Source: Pyrenula massariospora (Eukaryota; Ascomycota; Eurotiomycetes; Pyrenulales; Pyrenulaceae). From it: 64,000 nucleotides of DNA. Shown here piece by piece: positions 35,674 to 49,418 of the stretch (positions within the stretch are counted from its first letter, which is position 1; every line of letters starts with the position of its first letter). The notes below the pieces were generated by a model that did no database searches, had not been told where the DNA came from, and saw only the letters and a program-made list of their open reading frames with translations. The DNA lies in assembly GCA_021030905.1 (NCBI GenBank), contig JAGFMI010000008.1, positions 1,178,001 through 1,242,000 on the forward strand, in the 5' to 3' direction. Made by a program: the position numbers and the translations under genes.

Positions 35674-37715
35674 ATGGCGGGAAACGAAGATGGAGTCAAC
35701 GAAACTTCTCCTTTGCTTACGACAGGCGATCAGAAGCCGCCGACGCCGGACTCGCATGTCCACGAACTCGAAGATTTGACGCTACGAGAAAAGTGGCAAC
35801 GATTATGGCGGACCTGGAAAGTGACAATTCTGTGTGTAATGATAACTATTCATCTCAGCGCCGGACGCTGACACCGAGCAGCTGCAGTCTCGTTTTTTTT
35901 GTAGGAGATCTCGGCAGCTATATCGTTTTACCCCCAACACTGCGATTTTTTGAGTTGATGATATGTCGTGAGTATTACGCGAAACACAACCCAGCGCTCA
36001 TTGGCGACAACGGAGACGTGCCCGAGCGTCTTTGCAAAAAGGATGCCATTGCCTCAGATTTTGCACTTCTCCGCGGATGGCTGTCGGTGCTAGAGGGAGT
36101 CGCAGGCAAGTACCTCACGATTGAGAACAGAAGCCAGCGTCGTGCTAAGCTTTTGTAGCTGTAATGGTAGCCGTACCGTTTGGCATCATGGCAGATAAAT
36201 TCGGACGGCGCCTAATTGCAACAATTGCCCTTGTTGGAGAGCTCCTGACAATGGGATATCAGTATTTGATATGTAGGTCTAGTGCTAAGGTCCTATCTCC
36301 AGCTGTCTGTGAGCACATGCTAAAGTTCTCCTAAGTCTTTCGCTATGATATTTTTGGATCGAAGGCGCTCTTGACTTCCGCTCTCTTTCGTCTCATAGGT
36401 GGAGGATCGACAGTGATCTCTGCTGTTATGATGGCAATGATCGCGGATTCGCTTCCGGACGAACGCAGGTAGGATCCATCCATCGTGCAGCGTCTTGAAT
36501 AAAGGCTGAGAAAATACCGTCCAGAGCTCAGGCGTTCTACTACCTCATGGCGTCTGTCATCGTAGGAGAGCTCGTCGGCACGCCAATAGCCTCTCTGCTA
36601 ATGTCAGTCACCAATTTATGGGTGCCCTCGCTCTTGGGTCTCGGGATCTGTTGGCTTGCTGTACCAATGATATGGCTAGTACCGGAAACAAGGCCTTCAG
36701 AGATGAAGACGCCCGGAATACGTCATGGAGATGAAGAGGAGACAACGGACGAAGAGTCTGGGAGACCATCCTGGTCATCTACTTTGCGTCGATCGTGGCA
36801 GTCAGCAGTGTCAGAATGCTACAAGATCGGGCTGTTGCTATTTCACAACAGGAACGTGGTGCTTGGCTTGCTCGCCTTCCTTACTAGCAGACTGAGTCCT
36901 CAGTTGGTCAATATATTGCCGCAATACGTATCAAAGCGGTATGACTGGAGCATTGCAAAGGTTAGCTTCTCCAAACCCCAATTGATTCTGGTATTAGCCC
37001 CTCCGCTTTTTCTGCAATTAACACCTTCATCAGGCGAGTCTCCTCATTCCATTTCGGGATGTGGTGGAGCTTGTTCTCTTAATGTTGGCCCTACCAGTTC
37101 TCACTCAGTATCAATTGAAAAAGCTACATCTTTCTGCACCGCGATCAGATTTGAGGATTACAAGATACAGTATTCTCGCACTTACAGTCGGAGCCTTTCT
37201 ATGCGGAGTCGCAGTGCATCCAATCTTCATGTTCTTAGGTAGGTCTCTCTGGAATGACTGAGCCGTCGATGTGTCTAATCTTTCGTAAAGGCGTATTCTT
37301 TTTCACCCTAGGAACAGGGTACCGCGCCAGCCTCCAATCATTTCTCAGCGCCTCCGTGCCCAAAGCGTCCCTTGCCACTCTCTTTGTTGCAATCGGCGTG
37401 GTTGACACTCTGGGAACGCTCATTGCTGCTCCAACGCTCGCTTTCACCTTGGCAAAAGGCATTGGGATAGGTCGAGGAATCGGTGGGCCTGGTTCTCCTG
37501 GTGGAGGCACAGGCAGCTCGCCACGCTTACCAGGCGATGACGAGAACGTGCCGGACCATGTGAGCAAATGGATTGGCCTTCCTTACCTCCTGGCGTCGGC
37601 GGCATTTTTGGTTATGGGCGCGTGCACGATTGGTCTTAGCGTTGAGAAGGCTGAGGCCCACGGAGAGGCAAATGCATTGGCCAGAGACGATATCGAGTCG
37701 GACCGCGACGATTGA
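35674..37715 (+). CDS. MFS transporter
   Basis: Major facilitator superfamily protein, 566 residues in my model: 35674-35857, 35905-36105, 36159-36304, 36365-36468, 36525-36960, 37034-37238, 37291-37715. The N-terminus is cytosolic and acidic (ETSPLLTTGDQ). TM1 leads into IVLPPTLRFFELMICREYY, as in fungal drug/solute MFS proteins. The loop 2-3 motif is FGIMADKFGRRL. Further on are LFRLIGGGSTVISAVMMAMI, DSLPDERRAQAFYYL and GELVGTPIASLLM. A long charged central loop follows, then six more membrane segments. Intron 2 is GC-AG with a strong donor (AG|GCAAGT). Intron 1 is probably also GC-AG; an alternative GT-AG intron at 35821-35865 would keep frame but destroy TM1. Intron 3 also has an alternative donor at 36276. 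The substrate is unknown. Confidence 0.85.
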
Positions 37716-38550
37716 ATGTTGAGTATCTGTATGGGCTGGCGATTATCTTGGCAGCTCTGGTAGAGCTTGTGGTGTTCATGAGCTAACTAACTAGAGGTAA
37801 TTAGGTAGATAGGCGCTTCAGGTTTTCGGCATAGAAGTAATTAGATATAGATCTAAGCCTGCCTAAACTTACCCCGGCTTCTACTTTCTCCGGTAGATAC
37901 GTTACGTAGGGCTGACGTACAAAACGGAGAGCTTCACGATTCGCTCAGACATATGTTGCTAGCCTTGTTCTCCAGTCCCACGTCTTCGAGGGCCACGTTT
38001 CCGTCTGGAGTCCAGAACCTGAAGATTATACTTTGCTTGTACATGGTGTGTCTGCGAGACCCTGCCAACTGTAAGCGTTTACGTAGCATTCGGAGGCACC
38101 TTCCGAACACAAGCAACAAAGGTTTCGTGCACCCTTGCTATGCGCCAGGGACGGACAAGGCTCTCCCACCGCTGGTTCTTTCCGCCCCAGACCGCCACCT
38201 GCTGTTTCGGGCACCGCTCCTGCCTTTTGTCGCACGCGGCTCCTTCCCGCGACGCCCATCTTCGCACCGGCTCCCATCAGCCGATCGCGTATCGGTATCG
38301 CGTCCGTGAGCAACTGGGGAAGGTTCGTGGGGCATCCAATTGCCTTATCTCGTTTACAAACGACACTTGGCCGCTCTGGGAGCATGCATCTCACTCTCCA
38401 GGGCGACGACGCTGCAGGTGCCTGATTTGTCGCAGTCATCGATGCCTGGATATGTTCCGCCGCCATGCTCACTCTCACTGATGGCCTACACTTTCTTTCG
38501 ACATCATCAATTAGTGACGACGAGTGTGGTGGCCGACTGGAGAGCTGACG
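37716..38550. promoter_or_regulatory. intergenic upstream of ABC transporter
   Basis: 835 bp between two plus-strand transporter genes. Many overlapping open frames on both strands (for example 38026-38559 minus) reflect local GC-richness, and none has a domain. It should include the ABC transporter promoter. Confidence 0.45.
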
Positions 38551-41500
38551 ATGGGCCATTTTTGCCCCGGTGACGAAGATTGGAGTGCAACGGTCGAACC
38601 TTGTCTGGCCGACTTCGGCTGGAAATTTCAGAATGTCATCTTCAACATCGCGCCTGCGGGTCTTTTCCTATTTGTCGCTTCATGTAGAGTCCTAGAGCTA
38701 CGAAAGAATAAACCCCTACTGCAGCATGGCTCTTTTCTTGGCCTTGCGAAAGCCGTGAGTTGACCACTTTTGCTGCGATTCTCCATCCGCTGAAAAGCCT
38801 TCCAGATCACCTCAATATTGACTGCCGTTGTCGACCTCGTCTTCTTAGTTTGTTGGTGTCTCGATAAACAAAATGACAGTTCCCTCACGCTGTGGGCGGC
38901 TGTTCTTCGACTCTCGGCCTCGCTCGCTGTTTGCTCAACATCATGGCTGGAACATGCCCGAACCCCAAGACCAAGTTTCCTTCTTCAGACCTATCTACTT
39001 TTAACCGTGCCTCTTGATGCCGTCCATCTCAGAGCCTTGAGACTGCGTCTGTTCCCCCCTGTCCTTATCGGCCTTTCTGCTTCTCATCTTTTCCTCCGCT
39101 TCCTCCAATTGAACCTTGAGTCCCTGGGTAAAGGTTCCTCTGTAGAGTATGAAGAAGTCAAGAAGCCTCGTAATGAGCAACACTACGGGATCTTTGGCCA
39201 ACAACTTATGCTTTGGCTGCTGCCTCTGTTTCGTACAGGTAAAAAACCTGTAACCGCTGTGCTGGAAACCCTATTAATCTGTTGACTTTCCTAGGGTACC
39301 GCAAGAAATTTGAACCAGAAGACCTGACTCCCCTGGACGATGATCTAAAGTCGCATAAGGGTTGGCATCTTTTCGACAAGCGTGGCAGATGGAACCACCC
39401 AATGACCACCAAGTATGCTCTACTATGGATATGCTTTTCTCACCTCAAGCACGATATCCTGTTTGCTGTCGTGCCATACGTATTCTTCATTGCTTGCTCA
39501 GTTTTGAAGCCTTTCTTTGTCACGTGGCTGCTTCAATTCGCCGCTTCCGATCCAAGATACGTAAGTGATGCTCGTGGCTACGGCCTCATCCTGGGAACTG
39601 CTTTTGCGTACGGCTTTGCGGGCATTTTCCAGTGTTGGTACAGTCAATGCATGGCCCGGTTCACATTCCATCTTCGAGACTTTCTGACAGCGGCCATCTA
39701 TGAGAAGACTCTAGCCCTGCGATCGACCAGTGCCGATGAAGATTCTCCAGTGTCACTAATGAATGTTGACGTCGAGCGTGTCCTGTTTGGCATCATGAAG
39801 CTTCACGACCTATGGGGAGGCTTCCTTATGGCAGTTATTGGACTCTATCTACTCTATACTCAAGTTGGCTGGGCCTTTCTTGCTCCTCTCGTGGTGATTT
39901 TTGGTTCTAGCTGGATATCCGGAACGGTCGGCAAGACCGTGTCCCCAAAGCAGACGGCCTGGTCGGAGGCGACAAATGTCCGGGTCGATTATTTGACTGA
40001 TATGCTAGGTTCCATGAAGACCATCAAAATGCTAGGTCTTCCGGACGTTATTGAGAAAGCAATCACGAGACTAAGGATTGAGGAGATCGACGCCCTCAAG
40101 TATGGCCTCTATAGCATCTCTGCTAAATTTTTCCCCACTTAATTTGCAAAACTAAATTCTCTCTAGACACATTCGACGTATTATGCTCTGGATCTGGACT
40201 ACAGGTAAGATCAATGGACATTAGCTTGATAATTCTTTTACTAAAGTATTTGAAGTCATATCAATCACACCTCTAACAACCTTCGTCACCTTTCTCGCCT
40301 TCGGATTAATGCCACGCTCAGCTGATCAAAAGTTCGACGCACAGCGAATTTTTACATCTCTTGCTATACTAAGACTATTCACCACTCCGCTGCTTATGGT
40401 CCTGCAATATTGGACAATGTTCATTAGTGCCCTAGCGTGTATTGAGAGAATTCAAAAGTTTCTTCAACGCGACGATTTTGTGGATGCGAGGCGCCAAAAT
40501 CCTCATCTTGCAAAAGAGGCCACAAATGGTCAACACACTAATGCGGGCGGTACAATTCCAATTCGAGGTCATGATGTTGAGGACAAACCATCAATCTACA
40601 TCGAAAATGGTACCTTTGGATACAGTGGTGACGCCCCGATTTTGCAAGACATCTGCGTGGAATTTCCTCATAGCAAATTGACCATGATTGTCGGCCGGTG
40701 AGCTAAATCCTCGGTATAGCGAGTCTAGTACACTTATTAAATGTGATTTAGGGTTGGCTCGGGCAAATCTACGCTCGTCAGATCAATACTCGGAGAAACT
40801 CGCCTGATGAAGGGATCGTTACTCATACCCAACCCAGAACTTGCATTCTGCGCGCAGACTCCGTGGTTAAGAAACGCGTCTATACGAGACAACATTATCG
40901 GTATATCCGACTACGATCAAGCTTGGTACAGACGCATTGTGTCTTGCTGTAGCCTTGACGAAGATATCTCACAGTTTGCCGAAAAAGACGATACTATGGT
41001 AGGAAGTAAAGGTGTAGCTTTGAGCGGTGGACAGAAGAATCGCCTTGTCTGTTGTGCCTTGATTTCGGTGGAAATATCTACTAATTAGTATTCAGTCTCT
41101 GGCTCGTGCCTTATACGCCCGAAAGTCAACCCTGCTGCTTGATGATATACTGTCGGGTCTAGACAGCAGCACTGAGCAAGCCATTTTCAAGCAAGTCTTT
41201 GGCCGACACGGCTTGCTCCGAGAGCTCGGTGCGACAGTTGTCCTTGTGACACATTCGAGTATGTCAGGTACTACTTTTGTGACAACGTGGCTGACTTGAC
41301 GACAGAGCACTTCCTTCAAGACGCAGACAAGGTCGTGATGCTTGACTGTGGAAAAGTCGCCCATCAAGGATCGCATCGAGACCTTGCACTCTCAGGTGCT
41401 CTCGAAGAGATATCAGGTACTAATTTGGACGGAGAAGATGCCAAGAGCTCTAAGCAAGGTGCCAGTGACCGCGAAACTGGAAATGAGAAATTGGAGATTA

Positions 41501-43908
41501 TGAAGAATGAATCTGATAAAAGTTTGGCGAAGAAAATTGCGGATCAAGAGGTCGAGAACAGCCTTGGGACGTATATATTTCTCTTTCAAGGGTTTGGATA
41601 CACAAGCTTAACGGTGTTTTGTGCCTCAGCAGCTATCTCGCAGGTACTCCAGGTCTCTCAGAATATTTGGCTAGAGATTTGGTCTGCAGCTCATGATGGC
41701 AGCCATGCGCGTTACTACATTGTGTTCGCCGCTATTTCTCTGTCTTCGATCTTCTTTGCGAACATACTAATGCGGTATTTGTCTACTATTTCAAAAGTGA
41801 AAAATGACCACTAACAAACCTCTCAGATTCTACTTTCTACACATGCTTCCGAAATTGAGCCTCTTCGCACATACGAAGCAACTGGATGCGCTAATACAGT
41901 ATGAAATTCTAGTAGCAATTTCCTATTCACCTTTGCTGATTCATACAGTGCTACATTGGCATTTGTGACTGCCACAGAAAGCGGCAAGATCCTGAACCGA
42001 TTCAGCCAAGACATCAACCAAGTTGATGGTCTTATTTCCATGTTGTGGTGGAATATCGTCACTCGTGAGCTGAGCATAAGTTTGTGACATGAAAGATATT
42101 CTAATTATGGCTCTAGTCTTCTTCTCTGTTGCGTGCTCCACGTTTCTAGTTTTGCTTGCTTCACCTCACGTTGCTGTTGTGATGCCCCCAATCGCCCTCA
42201 TCTGTTACGTAATTCAGCGTGTATATCTGAGAACGTCCAAGCAAATCCGAATCATTGATCTTGAGGCCAAAGCTCCGCTTGTTTCACACCTGACAGAAAC
42301 GTACGCTGGGCTTACAACAATCCGGGCTTTCGGCTGGAGTAACAAGTTCGCGGCCAAGAACTTTGCGTTCCTTGAAGATGCGCAGATTCCATTTTATCTC
42401 CTGAATTCTATCTCAAACTGGATGGTTATGGTTATGGATCTGCTCATTGCCGGCGTGTCAACCCTGGTGGCTGTCATGGCTGTTTGGTTACGCTCAACCG
42501 TCAGTCCTGGTTATTTGGGCCTTGCTTTGATTGGCGTAGTAAGTTACCCAGTGTTCCCTCAAAAATCAGGTATTTTGCTAACCAACCCTCTTCCTTCACG
42601 AACAGATGGATTTATCAACTAGCTTTCGCTTCCTCCTCCAAGTTTGGGTCCAATTGGATACCAGCCTTGGCGCCATCGTCCGTATCAAAGACTTCGCTGA
42701 ACAGACCCCACGCGAGAAGTTTGACGAAAGTCTTGAACCACCACCTGGTTGGCCCACGGCTGGCGAGATCGAATTCGAGAATCTTACGGCTTCATACGCC
42801 CCAGGCGGGGAGCAAGTGCTGAAGGACATCACGCTCCAGGTTACTGCAGGATCCGAGGTTGGCATCTGTGGTCGCTCCGGGAGTGGAAAGACAAGCACAA
42901 TAGGCACACTATTCGGCTTGCTAAATGTCGAGAATGGGAAAGTCAGTATTGATGGCGTGGATTTGGAAAAGATCCCGCTGCAGGCTCTTCGCTCGAATAT
43001 TACGGTGTTGCCTCAAGAACCATTCTTCATGCCACATCGCAAGGGCGGAAACACTATTAGATGCAATCTTTGGCCTTGGGCAGGCAGTGACGACCAGCAA
43101 GACAGGAATGATGAGAAACTGGGAAACAAAATTGATTATCGCAGCATTGTCCTTGCGACAGCACAGCATGGAGACTCCATTCATGGAAGCAAGGCCGAAA
43201 TACCTTCAGATTGGGCTATGATGCAGGCGCTGAAGAATGTTGGCCTGTGGCAGAAATTCGTAGAACATGAGAAAGACCAGAGAAAGAAAAGCGAGACTGA
43301 TTTTACCGCTGTGGTAACTTCCGTCGCCGTCGCCGCAGAAACAGCCGCTGAAGGAGTTCTAACCAATGCTGATGCAAGCGAAAGGACACCGCTTTTGGCA
43401 GCACCATCGACGATGACAGAAGAGACTGTGGACGCTGACTCGACCGCTCGTAGAGTCTTAATGATGAAGCTAGATCCGAGAGAGTTTTTGAGTCATGGGG
43501 AGAGGCAGCTCTTCTGTTTGGCTAGAGCGTTGCTGACGAAGAATCGGATTTTGGTGTTGGACGAAGCGACAAGCAGGTGAGTCCGACTTTGGAATATCTA
43601 CACCGCTTGCCTTGATCTTGCTATCTATGTTTATCTCTGCCGCTGGCAACTTTTAATCTGACCATGTCTGTGATTATAGCGTCGACTCGAAAACCGAAAC
43701 CCATATCCTCTCCCTCATTCACGAACAATTTTCGGCGGAGAAGGGCTGGACGAAGATTGCGATTGCACATCGTTTAAACACCATTCTTGAGAGCGCGGAT
43801 AAAGTTGTTGTCATGGGCGGTGGAAGGGTGTTAGAAGAAGGAGAGCCCGGGGAACTAAAGAAGAAGGAAGGAGGAGCGTTGAGGAATATGATTGGGAAGG
43901 GGCTTTGA
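38551..43908 (+). CDS. ABCC (MRP-type) full ABC transporter
   Basis: ATP-driven multidrug/conjugate exporter, 1555 residues from thirteen exons: 38551-38754, 38806-39238, 39295-40099, 40167-40204, 40247-40697, 40752-41046, 41096-41258, 41306-41774, 41827-41898, 41949-42028, 42081-42538, 42606-43576, 43680-43908. The total stays in frame. Order is TMD0, TMD1, NBD1, TMD2, NBD2. NBD1 has Walker A GRVGSGKST (about 644), signature LSGGQKNRL (about 734) and Walker B LLLDD. NBD2 has Walker A GRSGSGKTS (about 1245), the degenerate signature LSHGERQ (about 1451) and LVLDEATSS, then IAHRLNTI. TMD2 shows the MRP motifs LNRFSQDINQVD and YLRTSKQIRIIDLEAKAPL. Intron 10 (42029-42080) was chosen because it restores the usual 53-residue spacing between those motifs; a shorter alternative would need a 31-nt intron. 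The substrate is unknown. Confidence 0.93.
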
Positions 43909-44248
43909 TCTGCACAGAGGATGGCGTTTGGCCATATGCTTAGACTCTCTTGACTTTTACATCGCCATATAGACTCCGCATCTAGCTCCAACGCAGCAGA
44001 AGTAAAGGGATAATTGATTGTCTGACTATATCCTGAGGGTCACATACTGTCGATATAGCCACCTTGTAGGGGTGGCTGGGTGGCCAAGCATCTTGTTCTG
44101 CTAACATAGACTACTTAGACATTGGAGGCTATCTCAAAATAACCTCAATTAGCCTAATCTGCTTTCAAATTTCGGGCTATTTCTAGACCTGGAGCATCGT
44201 CAACACCTCCGAGGCGGACGCGCCACGCTTCAAACCATCACCCATGTC
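43909..44248. other. convergent intergenic
   Basis: 340 bp between the convergent ABC transporter and the 1224-residue protein gene. Nothing beyond the two 3' ends is seen. Confidence 0.5.
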
Positions 44249-47200
44249 TTAGTCCACACTATCCATTCCAGTCACCAGAACCTCGCGCATTCCTTCCTGC
44301 TCAAGTATCCCACGAGCCACTGACATCCCGTTCCCGGTCAAGGTGAAGAAAAGCGCAATGCCGGCGCCATAACCAGCACCACCTTGGGTCAAACCCGAAA
44401 TGGCGCTGCTCAGTTTACCGATCACTTTCGCCCACTCTTCAACGGCCAGGTAGATACTATACCCGGCGCCTACCGTCCAGCTCTCGATTTGTAGTACAGC
44501 CAGCATTCCAGCCTGGATCTGCGATGCAAAAACCGAAAACGTGTAACCCAAGTATCGTCCACCTAAAGCGCCAATAACAGGCAGACCGCCAACCAGCCAA
44601 ATGCGGAAACGATGCGCAAACGTTGGGTCTGCCCAGCGATCGCTAATGTCGTAATTACCATTCTTGATATCTTCGCTAGTGAACTTTGCGATCCCGACGA
44701 AGGAACCGAGCCACAACACAAGCTTGCTACCGGCACTCAGCAGAGCTTTGGCAGGGTTGTACGGTTCCTCCGGGATCAGTTGCTTCGGCCACGAGTAGAA
44801 CAAGTACCATATTATGTTCGCACCGGGAATGCCCGTCTTGATTATCCCGGCGACTGTACTGCTGGATTTGAGAAACCGCTTCTGGTTGAACTTGATCGCT
44901 TCTTTTCGCTTTTCACTCAGTTGTTTCTGGGAATTACTAGTGCCATTGATGTTGTTTGAAACCATTGTGGCAGATTTATTGAGTGTGTCTTTGTTCGGAG
45001 TGTTCAACACGTTGGTATTGACGGCGTTGACGTTATTTGAAGCCATCCTAGTCGGGTTATTGATCATGGTCCTTCTTTGTGGCACCATATTCTCGGTCCG
45101 AACAGAGGCGAAAATCTGTGGCTCGGTTGTAGGAAGTACGAGATCCTTTCGAACTCTGCCCATTCTCTCGTCAAGCTCAGGCCGCATTGCATTAAGCTTG
45201 ATCAAGTCGCCAACACCTTCGATCTCCGATGGCTTCTTGCGAGTGACAGCTTTGAAGATGAAGGTTGTAGGAATAGCCAGCACCAATGCAATTGCATCGA
45301 GAATAGTCATATCAGCACCACGCGTCAGCTTCTTATAGAGAGGCGTGAGCACTGGTATTTTAATTGGCTTGTTGAGACCGTCTGTAAGCTCAAGAATGAG
45401 ATCACTGAAGGATCCAAGCACAGCAGCAACAATGCTTTGTATCACTCCAATGACATCTTCGAGGAGGTCGACGCCTACCTTTTGCAGCACATCGCTCACA
45501 GTGATGTCCTTGGATTGCAGCAATTCGCCAACGTTGAATTTACATCGTTCCATCAATTGCTCGATCCGAGACCACACTGAGGAGATTCGCTTAATAAAGC
45601 GATCGATTGCAGTTTGACCTTCGCTTCGCGGTCCGACCGGACCACCGCTGTGATTGACATGATAGGTGCCATATTGTGAAGCGGGAGAACTGAGAATTTC
45701 GTTTGCCGCGGAGCCATTTTCAGTTTTTGCCTGGTCCCTGACGATTGGGTCGTTCCCTGCTTTCAACTTTTGCATTTCTGTTGGCAAGTGTTTCAATGTC
45801 CGCACTTTCCCCCTTAAGTCGTCGAAAAAACCATTGGCCTGAATCTCAAGCAGGTCGATCGCATCAACTCCCCATAGCAGACCCTGCGTAGTAAGATTGA
45901 CAAGGATATTCTTAACGTCAAGAATATCTCCCCAATTGAAAATGAATTCGAAAGCACGTTTTAGCTTATCAATACCATCGCATATGAACTCAAAAATCTT
46001 CTGCACAGCTGCGGCTATTTGTTGAGCTGTTTCCAGGACAAAATTCCATACTTTTCCGGCGATTTCCACGACAAATTGCCAAGCTTGGCCAACTTTCTTC
46101 ACGCCCCATTCGATACCTTTGTTGATCTTGTCTTGGATCCAGTACCATATACCCCACAAACGGTCTGCAGTAGACGAACCACGAACAGTCCCTATCGAGA
46201 CATTAATTACCTTTGCAGTGGATAAAGTTGAGATGGTTGATGAGCCGGATGAAAGTGGTAGCTCTTGTCGAGCCCTAGACAATTTCTGTAACTCTTCGAC
46301 GGCCTTCTTCAAGTCTTTCTCCGCAATATCTGGTTTCACTAGGCTCGATCCGTCAGGAAGCTGCATCTTCTTAAGGTCCTGAGTACTTTTGAGCTCATCC
46401 AACTTAGACCAGAGCTTGGACGTTGGATCGACGACGACGGGGCTTGAGCTTATGGGCCTGGATGTTGATAGTGCATCCTTCAATGTCAGTGAAGGAGCCG
46501 CCAGGTCTTCGCTCTTCATAATTACCGTGAGAGTGCCGGTTTCGTCAGTTTGCGCATCAAACTCTTCCGGGGAGCCGCGTACAGAGAGCCCGTTGACGAT
46601 AAGCTCTGCGGTTGTGGAGCACGTGAGTTTTAAGGGATGAGCAGGAAGCGGAATGTCGTCGACTGCATTGGTGACCTTGACTTGAATGGTATGGGACTTA
46701 AATTCAATCATCTCATCTGACTCTGGAAGCATAACATCGACTGGATCTTGCCACATGGCTGTCTGGTTGTCTTGCTCCAGCATCTTCATCGCGCCAGCCT
46801 TATCCAAGACGAAGACTTTCTGACCAAGGCGAGGATGCTGCAGGGCTGAGAAGCGGTCGCTACTGCCGTTAATCTTAATGAGGGGGATGACTGGGGTCTT
46901 TTTCTTGGGTGGCATGTCTTGCATGATGGTGTACTCTTGATAGGATAGCATGGAGTCCTTGTTGAGCAACCAAACGGACAATTGATCCTTGGACTGAGCT
47001 ATATGCAATTGCGATAACTCTCCGGGGGCGGTTTCACTACTCAAGACTGTGAATGGGTCCTTTGAACCTGCATAACACTGTGCTGCACTACGCCAGGTCA
47101 ACTGCTTCCCGCCAATCACAAGGTCAGTGTATCCATCTTTGTCCTCGAACGAGGCGATACGACAAGCGCCATCTGGGACCTCTTGAGGAATGTCAACTAG

Positions 47201-47970
47201 GACTGGATTCGCTTTTCTCGGGTCGAAACCAATGAATCGGAGCGCAACCTCTGTGCCACTTCCAAGCCGGTCTCGTGACAGAACAAATAGTCCTCGATAC
47301 CGACGCAAATTGGCCACACATTTATCGATGATATTGTCGGAATTCACAGTCGTCTGGAACGCTCTCTGGCGTGTCCACTTGCGGTCTGCTACGTTTACCG
47401 TTAAAGGCCAGATATCCTCAGTAGACTTGTCCCCTTCCCGGAGAACCAGATGTATCTGAGGATACAGAGTGCCTTCGTTGGTTGAATCGTTACTAATTGA
47501 CTTGACATTCTCAGTAACGATTCAACGAGTTAGAACTTGAGACGTACAAGAAGTATCTGTCGAGTCTTGATATCCCACTGCTCACCGGTGAAGAAATCCT
47601 CTGATTGACCAAATCGTCGAGCCCAGTCTGCCTTATAGTGACCAACCGGGCGCAAGACGAAAAGCTGATCTGACTTTTCGTTCTTACGGGCGGTGAAAAC
47701 AAGATGGATCTTCCCATCTCTGTTTTGTGATACTGCAAATGCAGTGATAGGTTGATCATCGCGCATGTTGAAGTTCTCACTGAGATTGACCAGCTCGTTA
47801 TGACCAGACTGTCCTTTCAGGACTAGGAAAAATTGACCACGCTCGTCGACACCAAAGATCATGTGCTCTCCGTCCGCATCTTCGACCACAGAGAAGTCGC
47901 CTTTGAGCTTGAGTGGACCTGCTGGGAAGGCATTGTTCATGAACTCACATCGGACCGTGACTTTCGCCAT
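44249..47970 (-). CDS. large unknown protein: propeller-like N-terminus, Ig-like domain, helical and hydrophobic C-terminus
   Basis: I do not recognise this 1224-residue protein. Exons 47970-47548 and 47500-44249 flank a 47-nt intron (GTACGT...TTCTAAC...AAG); an in-frame 38-nt version is also possible. There is no signal peptide. Residues 1-400 consist of short repeating strands (for example HMIFGVDERGQFFLVL, KIHLVFTARKN, QLSVWLLNKD, QKVFVLDKAG) that suggest a tectonin/lectin-like beta-propeller. Residues about 405-480 look Ig-like. About 588-670 form long Trp-rich amphipathic helices (DRLWGIWYWIQDKINKGIEW). A second helical region with ADMTILDAIALVLAIPTTFI follows. The last 170 residues hold several Gly-rich hydrophobic stretches (LVGGLPVIGALGGRYLGY, GGAGYGAGIALFFTLTG). 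The architecture recalls multidomain lectin-plus-membrane-inserting proteins, but that is inference. It is divergent from the P47-like gene. Confidence 0.8.
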
Positions 47971-48052
47971 AGTGATGTGGCTGGGATATTAAGCCTATTC
48001 CGCTTCGCAGTTCAGATAGTTGCGAAGTTTTTGATTGTTCAAATAAGGCAAA

Positions 48053-48060
48053 TATATATA
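48053..48060 (-). promoter_or_regulatory. TATA box of the 1224-aa protein gene
   Basis: TATATATA about 83 nt upstream of the ATG at 47970, at a normal fungal distance. It pairs with a TATA-like motif on the other side of the divergent promoter. Confidence 0.45.
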
Positions 48061-49410
48061 CATATGAGGGACCTCATTCTTACCGTGCGTGGGCTTTAAG
48101 TCGCTATCACCATCTTCGATCCAACCCATGTCGATTTTCAGCTTAAGCGACCGTCTGCAAGAATATGCTCAACCGATCATGCTTCTTCACTCTCCATTGG
48201 AAGGCCTTAGCGAGTCTAGGCTTGGGGGAGGTGTAGTGATTCATGGACCTCTCTGAATGCATGTCTTCACCTTCCCAGTGGCTAGCTGAGAGAGAGATTG
48301 CTAGATCTAGCGGCGTGAATCTAGAACATCGTCACACGCATAATTGCTTGAAGGAAGAAGTCGGTAAGGTTTCCCACCCAGGGTCGATGCAGCCATTTTC
48401 ATCATCAGATCCCCATCACAGGCTTTTCGAAGCAGCCACTACAGCTACCTCTACCGCTATCTTCATTTTGGAGCGTCCAGAAGAGGCAACATGCCCTCCA
48501 ATTGGGTTCTTAAAATGCACTAGGGCAGATTGTGTGCATACCGCTTTGGGACTGACTCGGCTGGCGGCGAGAAGCTTCCGTCCCCGTTCCGTCCCGCGTT
48601 AGCTTCTCTGCTCAGTGATTTTCGAAACAAGCAAGCTTCGATTTGCCCAGATCTTTTTAGTCCGCAGGCGAGCCAGCCATACGACGATGCTTTAACAGTA
48701 TTACGAGTCGTGCTCTCGATAGCCTGCGTCTAGAGGCATATCTTTCAACCGGACCCAGTGACTGCACCGCTCCATACCTTTGACCGACGCTCCGATACGA
48801 TAGTCGCTTTGCCACTATCACATCGGCTGGCTTCTCACAAGATCGATTGACTCCACACCGACATTATTTGGAATTCAAGAGCGTTCTTGTCTCGGAGATT
48901 GCATCTCAAATGCTTGGGCCTTTACCGCATCAAGTCTTGACGAAAACGAGATGGACGCTGTCATGGGAACGCCACGCATAATGAAGCCTCTAAGCATTAC
49001 GAAAATCATAGGCGCTGCGTGAGAAAAAGCCACAATATGAAAAACCAAAGTTGGAACTTGCCGTTGTTGTCAAGATGACTCCTCGATAGGGGATTGGCCT
49101 AATCTCAGGTCACAGGCTGCTTAAAAGATCATAGTTGAGCTCGGGTCGAGATGAAGGCAAGGTTATTGGATCCGTACTATCTGTGGAGTTTCCTCTCACG
49201 TCACAGAATGCGGATAGGCCATTTCTTCATTTGTACACCTACTTTACCTGAGCCATTTTGGTAATCTCGACAATCTTTCGGGATGGACCACGGCTATGTT
49301 GCAGAGTCGAGACCGCTTCTGGGAATCGAGACTTTCTCAGAGACACAAGCTTCTTCTCAGATTGAGGGGATCCTCGTGCTAAATTGCGCACATCTCCCTG
49401 TCTTGGAGCG

Positions 49411-49418
49411 TATTTAAG
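49411..49418 (+). promoter_or_regulatory. TATA-like motif of the P47-like gene
   Basis: TATTTAAG lies about 70 nt upstream of the ATG at 49481. The start context is AACAAGAAAGATGGCG, a good fungal start. Confidence 0.4.

Noticed and set aside
38026-38559. 177-codon minus-strand frame upstream of the ABC transporter
   Set aside because: Several frames are open at once in this GC-rich stretch; it is the expected ABC promoter region.
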